DNA of 64,000 nucleotides, taken from Microbulbifer hydrolyticus. GTDB lineage: Bacteria; Pseudomonadota; Gammaproteobacteria; Pseudomonadales; Cellvibrionaceae. The stretch covers positions 3,998,001 through 4,062,000 of the forward strand of contig NZ_CP047491.1 in the NCBI RefSeq assembly GCF_009931115.1, in the 5' to 3' direction. The notes beneath the pieces are model-generated. The model worked only from the letters and a program-made list of their open reading frames with translations. It had not been told where the DNA came from and did no database searches. Both the position numbers and the translations under genes were made by a program. Positions within the stretch are counted from its first letter, which is position 1. Every line of letters starts with the position of its first letter. Shown here piece after piece: positions 47,616-56,171 of the stretch.

Positions 47616-47848
47616 AAAACCGCTCGATTTTATTGAAATTATTCTATCTCCACGCGAATAGACGACTCAGGAAAAATTTTCCCCCAGTACCCGCGAGAAA
47701 TTTTTAAAAATAACCGCCACACCGCTGTTTGCCCTTTTTTCCGTCGCAGAAATCGGTTTAGATTCGGCCGGAACGCCGAGCGAACTCGCTCCGCGGCCCC
47801 CCTTCGGGTAAAACAATAATGAGATTATTCCCCCACAGGAGTCCCCCC

Positions 47849-49300
47849 ATGTCTGCGGAAAACCTGCACCAGATACGCCTGCTTACCCTGGTCGCCTGTC
47901 TTGGCGGCCTGCTGTTCGGCTACGACACCGCGGTCATCTCCGGCGCCGTAGGCTCACTGAAAAGCCAGTTTATCCTGCCGCTGGCGCTGGGCGAGGCCCA
48001 GGCCAACTCGCTGCTGGGGTTTGTGGTGTCCAGCGCGCTGATCGGCTGCATTCTCGGTGGTGTGATCGGCGGTTACCTCAGTCACCGCTTCGGTCGTCGC
48101 AAGCTTCTGCTGCTGAGCGCGGCGCTGTTTAGCCTGTCGGCGCTGGGCTCGGCCTTTCCGGAGCTGGGCTTCGCCGCGATCGGCAGCAACTATATCGCGC
48201 TGGAACAGTTTGTCTTCTACCGCATCATCGGCGGCATTGGCGTCGGTATGGCCTCGATGCTGTCGCCGATGTATATCGCCGAGATAGCACCGGCCAATGC
48301 CCGCGGGCGCCTGGTGTCTTACAACCAGATGGCCATCGTCAGCGGCATCGTCGGTGTCTACTTCGTCAACTACAGTATCGCTTTACAGGGCGACACGGCC
48401 TGGAATCAGGCTTGGGGCTGGCGCTGGATGTTCGCTTCCGAGCTGCTGCCGGCACTGCTGTTTTTCACCCTGCTGCTACGGGTGCCGGAGAGCCCGCGCT
48501 GGCTGGCGCTGAATGGCCACAGCGAGCAGGCGCTGGCGACCCTGACCCGGCTGCAAGGCGCGGATGCCGCGGCCGCCTCCATGCGTGAGATCCTGAGCTC
48601 CAGCAAACAGGTCAGCGGCAAGTTGCTGTCGTTCGGTGCCGGCCTGCTGCTGATTGGCATCATGCTGTCCGCGTTCCAGCAGTTCGTGGGTATCAATGTG
48701 GTGCTCTACTATGCCCCGGAAATCTTCAAGAGCATGGGATCCGGCACCAACGCGGCGATGCTGCAAACGGTGGTGGTGGGCACCATCAACGTGCTGTTCA
48801 CCCTGGTAGCGATCAAAACCGTCGACCGCTTCGGGCGCAAGCCGCTGATGATCTCCGGCGCCCTGGGCATGGCGGTGGCCATGCTGGCCTTGGGTACCAG
48901 CTTCGCCCTTCAGGCCACCGGCACCGCCGCGCTGTTGTTCATGCTGCTCTACGTGGCCTGCTTCGCCTACTCCTGGGGCCCGGTGTGCTGGGTGCTGCTG
49001 GCGGAGATCTTCCCTAACAGCATCCGTAGCAAGGCGCTCGCCGTAGCGGTGGCCGCGCAGTGGATCGCCAATTACCTGGTGTCCTGGACCTTCCCGATGA
49101 TGGATGGCAACACCGCCCTGATCGAACGCTTCCACCACGGCTTTGCTTATTGGCTCTACGGCCTGATGGCACTGATAGCCGCAGGCCTGGTGTGGAAACT
49201 GCTACCGGAAACCAAGGGCAAGACGCTCGAGGAGATGGAGGAGTTGTGGCGCCCACAGCCGGCCAATCCCGGCAACCGTGAGCCGCAGCCGCAGCACTGA
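47849..49300 (+). CDS. Sugar-porter MFS transporter
   Basis: A 483-residue inner-membrane transporter with 12 predicted segments. The ATG at 47849 follows AGGAG. Sugar-porter hallmarks are GRRKLLLLSAA, RxxxGxGxG (RIIGGIGVGMAS), PESPRWLAL, the GINVVLYYAPEIF motif and the terminal PETKGKTLEEMEELW. It probably imports glucose, xylose or maltose-type sugars; the specific sugar is not predictable. It diverges from the sigma gene. Confidence 0.9.
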   Translation: MSAENLHQIRLLTLVACLGGLLFGYDTAVISGAVGSLKSQFILPLALGEAQANSLLGFVVSSALIGCILGGVIGGYLSHRFGRRKLLLLSAALFSLSALGSAFPELGFAAIGSNYIALEQFVFYRIIGGIGVGMASMLSPMYIAEIAPANARGRLVSYNQMAIVSGIVGVYFVNYSIALQGDTAWNQAWGWRWMFASELLPALLFFTLLLRVPESPRWLALNGHSEQALATLTRLQGADAAAASMREILSSSKQVSGKLLSFGAGLLLIGIMLSAFQQFVGINVVLYYAPEIFKSMGSGTNAAMLQTVVVGTINVLFTLVAIKTVDRFGRKPLMISGALGMAVAMLALGTSFALQATGTAALLFMLLYVACFAYSWGPVCWVLLAEIFPNSIRSKALAVAVAAQWIANYLVSWTFPMMDGNTALIERFHHGFAYWLYGLMALIAAGLVWKLLPETKGKTLEEMEELWRPQPANPGNREPQPQH

Positions 49301-49346
49301 GCGTCACCGCAAAATTCGCTAACCGAAAGTCGTGGCCGCTTCAGGA

Positions 49347-49372
49347 AAAGGCACTGCATTGCAGTGCCTTTA
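49347..49372. terminator. Bidirectional terminator between the MFS and amylase genes
   Basis: AAAGGCACTGCA paired with TTGCAGTGCCTTT lies between convergent genes, 47 bases after the MFS stop. Confidence 0.8.
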
Positions 49373-49476
49373 TTGATCATTGTATCGACAGGTTTGCGTA
49401 CCTGATAGTGGCTAATTCACTCCCATCCACTGCTACAGGTGACATCGCGGGCCGGGTAGATTTTTCACCTGTCTCG

Positions 49477-51411
49477 CTATTTGTTCAATAACAAGACCCG
49501 TCCCCACTTCTCGCTCACCGACACCTTTAGCTCCCCCGATCTGGGCTCAAAGCGCTCACCAGTCAGCAAGTCGACCGCGACCTCGTTAAGCGTAGAATCC
49601 TTTAACTGAATATTTTGTGCTTGTTCCCCGCTGTTCAATAGGACCCACAAATGTTGCCCATTGTGCTCGCGCTCAAAAACAAAAATCTGTTTTGCATCGT
49701 CCGCCATGATAGTCCTGTAATTGCCAATCCGAAGCGCCGCATGCTGATTTCGGATATTGATCATTTTTTTATAATGCGCGCGTAACTCCTCGTTCACCTC
49801 TACGCTATCCGGACTCCTTTTACTACCGTCTGGATTGAATACTTCGTCTGCGTACTCTATATCAGACCAGACCATCGGCTTGCGGTCATCCGGGTCATTT
49901 GCGCCCCACATTCCCACTTCATCGCCGTAGTAGATCATCGGTGCGCCGACATAGGTCATCTGGAAAATCGCAAATAGTTTTTGCAATTGGCGCTCGGCAC
50001 GATTGGGCTTTCGCACCTGATAGCCGGTATTACCCGCCGCCTGGGACAAATTGAAATATGTACCCCAATCCCGGAAACTGCCAATACCTCGGTTCACAAT
50101 ATGTGACCCGATGCGATTGGAGTCGTGACTGCCAAACAGGTTCTGCGTCACATAGGCTACGCCTTTCGGATATAGATTGCGCAGCCGTGCCAGCTCATGA
50201 TCAAACTCCGAGGCGCTGATACGCGACGCCTCCGGGTGAAAGAAGAACTCCGCGCTGGTAAACGCAAAGTTGTAATTCATTTCACCATCAAATTCGTCGC
50301 CCTGCAGATACGGCTTGACCTTATCCGGGGTGTCGACAATTTCTGCAGTGAGATAGGCCTCAGGGTTGATGGACTTTACGTGCTGACGCCATTGCTTCCA
50401 GAAGCGGTGCCCAACGCAAAATGCTACGTCCAGGCGCCAGCCATCTATCCCGTGTTCACTGCCCTGCCCCTTTGGATTCATCCAGCGCTCGGTCGCGGCG
50501 AACACATAATCCCGGGGACCTTCGGCAAGGCCATTGATATCTTCGGCAAACTCCGGCAGCGACTTGACCCCGAACCAGCCCTCGTAATCAAACTTGGTAC
50601 CGGCTTCCTCGTCATCCCAGGAGGTAACGGTGAACCAGTCTTTGTAGGGCGATGCTTGCTGGTTTTTTTTCAGGTCCTGGAACGCGAAGCTGTTGATACC
50701 CATGTGATTGAACACACCGTCAAAGATAATCCGCATACCCCTGGCGTGGGCCTGGCGGATCAACCGCAGTGCCAGCTCATCGGCCTTTGTCCATACCCAG
50801 GTGGCGGGATCGAGCGGGTTCTCCTTTGCCATCAGGCGACGGTCGCCTTCCGGGTCAGGCCCGAAGGTAGGGTCGATATGGTGGTAGCTGGCGCCGTCGT
50901 ATTTGTGTAGCGATGGCGAATCGAATACCGGATTCAGGTAAATCGCATTGATACCCAGGTCTTGCAGGTAGTCCAGCTGGTCGATGATACCTTGCAAATC
51001 GCCACCGTAACGGCGGCGCAGAAGGTGCTTCCACAGCTCCTTATCACCGTTCTTTTTTTCATAGTCCTGCAACTCATACCAATCGCTGCCCCAGGGATGG
51101 ACTTGCCAGTGCGCAACGGGCTCTTGCGGATCGGACCCCTTGATATCAGTCACACGGGGATCGTTTTCCGGGTCACCATTGCGAAAGCGCTCGGGAAAGA
51201 TCTGGTACCAGATGGCAGACTTGCCCCATTCCGGGACAAATTCGCCCCGCGCATTCAGCTGGATCGGCTCGAGCGGCGTCGCATCAGACTGCGCTGGACA
51301 AAGCGCGTTGGCGGTGGCCGATAGGGCCAAGGCGATGATTAACCCAGACTGGGCAACGGCATTGACGGGCCCGGACTGGCGAAAAAATGGCAAAATTCGT
51401 GCTGGGGGCAT
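49477..51411 (-). CDS. Secreted GH13 alpha-amylase family enzyme
   Basis: A 644-residue glycoside hydrolase. The signal peptide covers about 38 residues (ending SATANALC). GH13 regions are visible: DGVFNHMG (region I), GIDGWRLDVAF with the nucleophile Asp (region II), YLTAEIVD with the acid/base Glu (region III) and FGSHDSNRIGS (region IV). Its domain order resembles neopullulanase/cyclomaltodextrinase-type enzymes acting on maltodextrins. A putative lipoprotein cysteine at the end of the leader may anchor it. It faces the MFS gene. Confidence 0.9.
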   Translation of the reverse strand: MPPARILPFFRQSGPVNAVAQSGLIIALALSATANALCPAQSDATPLEPIQLNARGEFVPEWGKSAIWYQIFPERFRNGDPENDPRVTDIKGSDPQEPVAHWQVHPWGSDWYELQDYEKKNGDKELWKHLLRRRYGGDLQGIIDQLDYLQDLGINAIYLNPVFDSPSLHKYDGASYHHIDPTFGPDPEGDRRLMAKENPLDPATWVWTKADELALRLIRQAHARGMRIIFDGVFNHMGINSFAFQDLKKNQQASPYKDWFTVTSWDDEEAGTKFDYEGWFGVKSLPEFAEDINGLAEGPRDYVFAATERWMNPKGQGSEHGIDGWRLDVAFCVGHRFWKQWRQHVKSINPEAYLTAEIVDTPDKVKPYLQGDEFDGEMNYNFAFTSAEFFFHPEASRISASEFDHELARLRNLYPKGVAYVTQNLFGSHDSNRIGSHIVNRGIGSFRDWGTYFNLSQAAGNTGYQVRKPNRAERQLQKLFAIFQMTYVGAPMIYYGDEVGMWGANDPDDRKPMVWSDIEYADEVFNPDGSKRSPDSVEVNEELRAHYKKMINIRNQHAALRIGNYRTIMADDAKQIFVFEREHNGQHLWVLLNSGEQAQNIQLKDSTLNEVAVDLLTGERFEPRSGELKVSVSEKWGRVLLLNK

Positions 51412-51515
51412 GGCAGAAGGTCGCTCTGATTATCTTGGTTTACACAGGCTAGCGGGTGCGGGCCCGTCGCCATGGAGATAATTTTCCCCCCGCAACCCCC
51501 ATATCTGCCTCCCCC

Positions 51516-51835
51516 TCACGGGGGGCATACCGGCTTAGGCGAAACCTTAAGGAGTACTTTGCCTATGGAACTGCCGCAGCGAAGGCATTCAATTACATCA
51601 TGCGCCTGCGCGAACGAAAATTCGTGACCGATATGGGGGGCTGGTATTTCCAGTGCCTCACAGCCACTCAATACCTGGTCGAAAAGGCCTTGCTCCTGCC
51701 ACAACCAGATAAGATTGAAGGCCAGTATTGATTTGTTGCTACTGATCATGTCCATCACATCGTAGCGCGGGCGTTTCAGATATAACCAAGCGGCCTTCAG
51801 CCAGTTGGGTTTGTCCCCCGGGGTAAACTCCGCCG
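51516..51835 (-). pseudogene. C-terminal remnant of a medium-chain alcohol dehydrogenase
   Basis: The minus frame reads FTPGDKPNWLKAAWLYLKRP then NKSILAFNLIWLW and ends IGHEFSFAQAHDVIECLRCG and GSSIGKVLLKV. This is the C-terminal ~105 residues of a zinc-type medium-chain (VAT-1-like) dehydrogenase, whose ends normally read ...IGKVVL. The upstream two thirds of the gene are missing and no start codon is suitable. It abuts the truncated mrr gene. Boundaries are approximate. Confidence 0.6.
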
Positions 51836-51873
51836 CGCATTTCGGACATACGCAAGAAGAGCAGGAAAAGCCC

Positions 51874-52674
51874 TATGCGTCCGGTAATGGTACCGTTTTC
51901 TTGGATCGCATCTCTTGGGCACTGAGTTACCTCAACATGGCCAGTCTGGTGGAAAAGCCGAGCCGTGGCGTCTACAAGGCCGCACCGTCAGCAGTGTCTT
52001 ATCTTGAAGATGATATGGCGTTGCGCGCTTTTGTGCGCCAGAAGGCTGCGGAACATACCGCGCGAAAACAGCGTGAGCGGTAGCAAAGTGAAGCGACCGA
52101 CGTAAGCCCCATACTTACTGAGTCGACCGAACACCTGACGCCACTGGATACACTCAACGCCGCCTTCGACGCGATCCGCACCGAAACGCTGGAAAACATT
52201 CTCGACACCATCCTCTCCAAGTCGCCCTATGAACTGGAGAAGCTGGTGGTGAAGTTACTCGGGCGCATGGGCTACGGCGGGCAAATCAAGGATTCCGGCC
52301 AAGTCACCCAGGCGAGTAACGATGGCGGAATCGACGGCATCATCAAAGAGGATGTGCTCGGCTTTGGCCGCTTGCATATCCAAGTGAAACGCTATGCACG
52401 TGAAAACAGCGTAGGCCGGGAGGACATTCAGGGCTTTGTCGGCGCACTGGCCGTGGCGCAATCCAATAAGGGCGTATTTATTACCACCTCCAGATTTACC
52501 AGTGGCGCCAAAGAATATGCTCGCAGCCTTAACGGCAGTACCCATGTAGTGCTGATCGACGGCATGGAACTCGCCCGTTATATGTACGATTACGGGCTTG
52601 GCATGCAGGTCGAGCAGGTGATCGAGCTAAAAAAGCTTGACGCGGATTTCTGGGATGAAATGAAAGACGCCTAA
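51874..52674 (+). pseudogene. mrr: Broken Mrr-type type IV restriction endonuclease
   Basis: One frame encodes an Mrr N-terminal winged-helix-like segment (VFLDRISWALSYLNMASLVEKPSRGVYK) and, after an in-frame TAG at 52081-52083, the Mrr catalytic domain (LEKLVVKLLGRMGYGG, DGGIDGIIKEDVLG, HIQVKRYA, FVGALAVAQSNKGVFITTSRFT). The catalytic Asp and Q-x-K are visible. The amber codon sits in the linker between the two domains, and the first ~30 residues are replaced by dehydrogenase sequence. The downstream half starting at 52246 could still make a short catalytic protein. Mrr cuts modified DNA. Confidence 0.8.
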
Positions 52675-52688
52675 CCGGGCGTCTTTAT
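52663..52688 (+). terminator. Terminator overlapping the mrr stop
   Basis: AAAGACGC and GCGTCTTT pair around the mrr stop codon and are followed by ATCT. It lies between convergent mrr and hsdR. Confidence 0.6.
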
Positions 52689-52709
52689 CTCGCTGAGCCG
52701 TTGCGATTA

Positions 52710-55700
52710 TTAGGTGCCAACTCGGCCATCCTGATAGCGCTTAAAGTTCTCCGCCTGCTCGAAAATTTCCTTGTAGACCTCATCGCGATCCACCGGCGGA
52801 TAGCCGTGTTTCGCCAGCACCAAAATCAGGCCCACTTTCAACTCCGCCTTGATGTCATCGCGCTGGCTCCAGTCGGTGTATTTGGCCTTGTCATCCACCA
52901 CGTCTTTCACCGCTTTGGACAACTCCAACAGCTGGTCTTCCGGGTAGCTGAAATCGTATTTAACGGCCAGTTTTTTCAGGATGTCATAGAAGGCTTTTTC
53001 TTCCAGATCAATGCCGAGATCGGTGAAGGATTCTTTCTCCCGCTTCAGCGCCTGGATCAGGTCAATAATTTCATCGGAGAAGTCTTCCAGCACCTCACTC
53101 ACCAGCACATCGTCTTCCTTGCGCTCGTTGTAGTGATCCACCAGCTTGCGGAATTTCTCCGAGAAATCCATGCCCTTGGTTTTGTTAATCTTCTTGAAAT
53201 CCTCAATCGCTTGCGCCAACAGCTTCTGCAGCAGCTTGATCTTGGTATTCGGCAGTTTGATTTTTTCAATCTTGGCCAGGTAGTCACCTGCAAAGATATC
53301 CGTCTCGCCGGATTCGTCTTCGCCCAGCTTGAAGATCTCTTCCACTCCATCGGCCTTCAGCGCCTCGGTAATCATCTCGCGCACCCGCGCGTTCATCTGC
53401 GCGACGTCCGGGGCATTACCTTTAGTAAGCTTGAACACGATGGAACGGACGGCAAGGTAAAAGTGAATCAGGTCGCGCTCGGCCTGGCTGATACGGTCTG
53501 AGCCGCAGCAGATGTCATAGGCGGCCTTGAGGCGCTTCACCAGCGCCATAAAGCGCTTTTCGATCTTGTCGGTGAGCTGCACATATTCGGCGGCCATATT
53601 CAGGCAGTTGAGCTGCTCCAGCGGGCTGCCGGTGAAGTAGGGTTGGCTGTCGAATTGGTGAAAGATCTTGTTCAACAGATCCAGGTGATCCTTGACCACA
53701 ATCACCGACTGGGCGATCTCTTCGATATTCTGCTGATCGGCCTTGTTGTAGTGGGCCAGGGCCATATTCATCTGCTTCTTGATGCCGATGTAGTCCACCA
53801 CCAGCCCCTTGTCCTTGCCCTCGTACTTGCGGTTGACGCGGGAAATGGTCTGGATCAGGTTGTGGCGCTGGATCGGCTTGTCGATATAGATGGTATCCAG
53901 GAAGGGCACATCGAAGCCGGTGAGCCACATATCCACCACAATGGCGATCTTGAAGTTGGACTTGGGGTTCTTGAACTGGCGGTCCAGCTCCTTGCGGTGT
54001 TCCTTGGTACCCAGCATTTCGTAGAGCGCTTTGTCGTCGTCCTTGCCCCGCGTCATGATCATCTTGATCCGCTCCATGGGCTTAATCTCTTTGCGCTCCC
54101 TGTCAGAGAGCGCCGCGCCCTCTTCCGCTTCCAGTACCTCATTCCACTGCGGCCTCAGCGCGACGACTTCCTGCCAGAAACGGTAGGCGATCTCGCGACT
54201 GCTGCACACGAACATCGCCTTGCCCTTGATAGTGGCGCCTTCTGCCAGACGCTGTTCGTAGTGGTGCACGAAGTCGATCGCCAGCGCGCGGATACGATCC
54301 GGATCGCCGAGGATCGCGTTCATATTGGCACTGGCTTTCTTGCTCTCCTCGATCTGGTAGTCGCTGGTGCCGGCCTCCGCGCACTCGGCGTAGTAGTCCT
54401 CGATCTCCTTGAGCTTGTCGTTGTCCAGCATCACCTTGGCAGCGCGGCCTTCGTAGACAATACGCACGGTGATCTCGTCCTTTACCGACTCGGTCATGGT
54501 GTAGCTGTCCACCACATCGCCAAACACGTCCAAGGTGGCGTCGATGGGGGTACCGGTAAAGCCCACATAGGTGGCATTGGGCAGGGAGTCGTGCAGGTAT
54601 TTTGCGAAACCGAATGTGCGCTTGACGCCCTTGTCGGTGACGCGCACTTTCTGGTCCAGGTTGATCTGGCTGCGGTGGGCCTCGTCACTGATACAGATGA
54701 CGTTGGCGCGCTCGGTCAGCAGCTCGGTGTCTTCGGTGAACTTGTGGATGGTGGTCAGGAATACCCCGCCGCTATTGCGGCCCTTCAGCAGTTGTCGCAG
54801 GTGTTCGCGGCTCTCCACGCTCACCACATGCTGGTCGCCGATATAGCCCTTGGCATTGGTGAACTGGCCGGAGAGCTGGTCGTCGAGATCGGTGCGGTCG
54901 GTAATCAGCACGATGGTGGGGCTGGCGAACTCCACGCTCTTCATCAGCAGGCGCGTCAGGAACAGCATGGTAAAGCTCTTGCCGCAGCCGGTGGCGCCGA
55001 AGTAGGTGCCGCCCTTGCCGTCCCCTTCCGGCTTTCGGTGCCGCAGGATGTTCTGGTACAGCCTGGTGGCGGCGTAGAACTGCGGGTAGCGACAGACGAT
55101 CTTGTCTTCGCGCTTGGACACATCGGGGAAGTAGACAAAGTGGCGGATCACCTCGCGCAGGCGCGCCTTGTCGAACAGTCCCTCGATCATGGTGTGCAGC
55201 GCGTTGATGCCGTCCTGCTCGATGGTTTCATCCCCGGTCACCTTGCGCCAGGTGTAGAAAAAATCGTAGGGGGCAAACAGCGAGCCCATACGCGAGTTGA
55301 CGCCGTCGCTGATCACGCACAGGGCGTTGTACTTCATCAGCTCGGGAATATCGCGCGCGTAGCGGGTGGTGAGCTGTTTCCAGGCGTCATAAATGGTGGC
55401 GTTTTCGCGGATGGCGCTTTTGAACTCGAACACCACCAGCGGCAGGCCGTTGATATACAGAATGGCATCGGGGATACGCTTTTCTTTGCCCTCGATTTCC
55501 AGCTGGTCGACCACCCGGTAGATATTGCGCTCCAGGTAATCCGGCAGCTTCTGCGCCACCAGGGTTTCTATCTCGTCTTCGGTGGGAATGCGCTGCTCCG
55601 GCAGACCGGCGTAGTCGATCAGCTGGATATACAGGTCTTTCTTGCTGCGGTCTTCGCGTTTAAGCAAGAACCCGTCCGCCACGCGCTTGTGGATGGTTTT

Positions 55701-55937
55701 GTTGCTGTCGTACAGATCGGCGGCGTGCAGCCGCTCCAGATCGATGATCACCTCCTCGATTTCCGCCGGGGTGATCTTGTCGTCCGCGTACCGCTCGGCG
55801 AGAAAGCGGCGCAGGTCTTCCTTGATCAACACCTCGGTGGGCGCGCGCTGCAGCTGGCCCCCAGGGGTATTGGGAAACCCCTGCTGTTCCAGCAAGGCGA
55901 TGATCGCCTTCTCCAAATTGGCCTCGGTAAAACTCAT
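52710..55937 (-). CDS. hsdR: Type I restriction endonuclease subunit R
   Basis: A 1075-residue motor and nuclease subunit. The N-terminal PD-(D/E)xK site is visible as D157 with E171-F-K173 (LVVFEFK). Walker A is GATGCGKS at 314-321 and the DEAH box is at 418-421. Helicase motifs such as MWLTGFDVPFLDT and QTISRVNRKYEGKDKGLVVDYIG follow. It needs HsdM and HsdS to cut. It lies 234 bases downstream of the GT-type gene of the cassette, with its own candidate promoter and AAGGCGAG ribosome site. Length and order look intact. Confidence 0.95.
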   Translation of the reverse strand: MSFTEANLEKAIIALLEQQGFPNTPGGQLQRAPTEVLIKEDLRRFLAERYADDKITPAEIEEVIIDLERLHAADLYDSNKTIHKRVADGFLLKREDRSKKDLYIQLIDYAGLPEQRIPTEDEIETLVAQKLPDYLERNIYRVVDQLEIEGKEKRIPDAILYINGLPLVVFEFKSAIRENATIYDAWKQLTTRYARDIPELMKYNALCVISDGVNSRMGSLFAPYDFFYTWRKVTGDETIEQDGINALHTMIEGLFDKARLREVIRHFVYFPDVSKREDKIVCRYPQFYAATRLYQNILRHRKPEGDGKGGTYFGATGCGKSFTMLFLTRLLMKSVEFASPTIVLITDRTDLDDQLSGQFTNAKGYIGDQHVVSVESREHLRQLLKGRNSGGVFLTTIHKFTEDTELLTERANVICISDEAHRSQINLDQKVRVTDKGVKRTFGFAKYLHDSLPNATYVGFTGTPIDATLDVFGDVVDSYTMTESVKDEITVRIVYEGRAAKVMLDNDKLKEIEDYYAECAEAGTSDYQIEESKKASANMNAILGDPDRIRALAIDFVHHYEQRLAEGATIKGKAMFVCSSREIAYRFWQEVVALRPQWNEVLEAEEGAALSDRERKEIKPMERIKMIMTRGKDDDKALYEMLGTKEHRKELDRQFKNPKSNFKIAIVVDMWLTGFDVPFLDTIYIDKPIQRHNLIQTISRVNRKYEGKDKGLVVDYIGIKKQMNMALAHYNKADQQNIEEIAQSVIVVKDHLDLLNKIFHQFDSQPYFTGSPLEQLNCLNMAAEYVQLTDKIEKRFMALVKRLKAAYDICCGSDRISQAERDLIHFYLAVRSIVFKLTKGNAPDVAQMNARVREMITEALKADGVEEIFKLGEDESGETDIFAGDYLAKIEKIKLPNTKIKLLQKLLAQAIEDFKKINKTKGMDFSEKFRKLVDHYNERKEDDVLVSEVLEDFSDEIIDLIQALKREKESFTDLGIDLEEKAFYDILKKLAVKYDFSYPEDQLLELSKAVKDVVDDKAKYTDWSQRDDIKAELKVGLILVLAKHGYPPVDRDEVYKEIFEQAENFKRYQDGRVGT

Positions 55938-55966
55938 TCACACTCGCCTTATAATTAATTTTTGCG

Positions 55967-55995
55967 GAATTAATATGGATTCAGCGCATCTTCAA
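55967..55995 (-). promoter_or_regulatory. Candidate sigma-70 promoter for hsdR
   Basis: On the minus strand TTGAAG, 17 bases, TAATTC, about 30 bases before the hsdR start. The -10 is only partly canonical. Confidence 0.35.
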
Positions 55996-56171
55996 ACCAT
56001 CGGTCACTTCTGCCAGATCCCGCTTGATCAACCCCCAGAACAAACAGCAGATAGCAGACAGCAGGTGGCGACATAGACCAACAAGGTAGTAACACTGCCG
56101 GAATATCCACAGGCCTAAAAATACCGCAGGTCACCCTTTTGTACCATGCCTGTGGAAATAGCTCTTATGGA

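Noticed and set aside
53643-55958. 771-codon open frame on the plus strand opposite hsdR
   Set aside because: It is a GC-rich antisense shadow of hsdR with skewed Val/His/Gln composition and no motif; hsdR itself has all expected motifs.
56037-56070. Short CAGCAGATAGCAGACAGCAGG-type repeat upstream of hsdR, considered as a CRISPR or phase-variable tract
   Set aside because: Only a few imperfect CAGCA/CAGA units with no spacers; too short and irregular to be an array.
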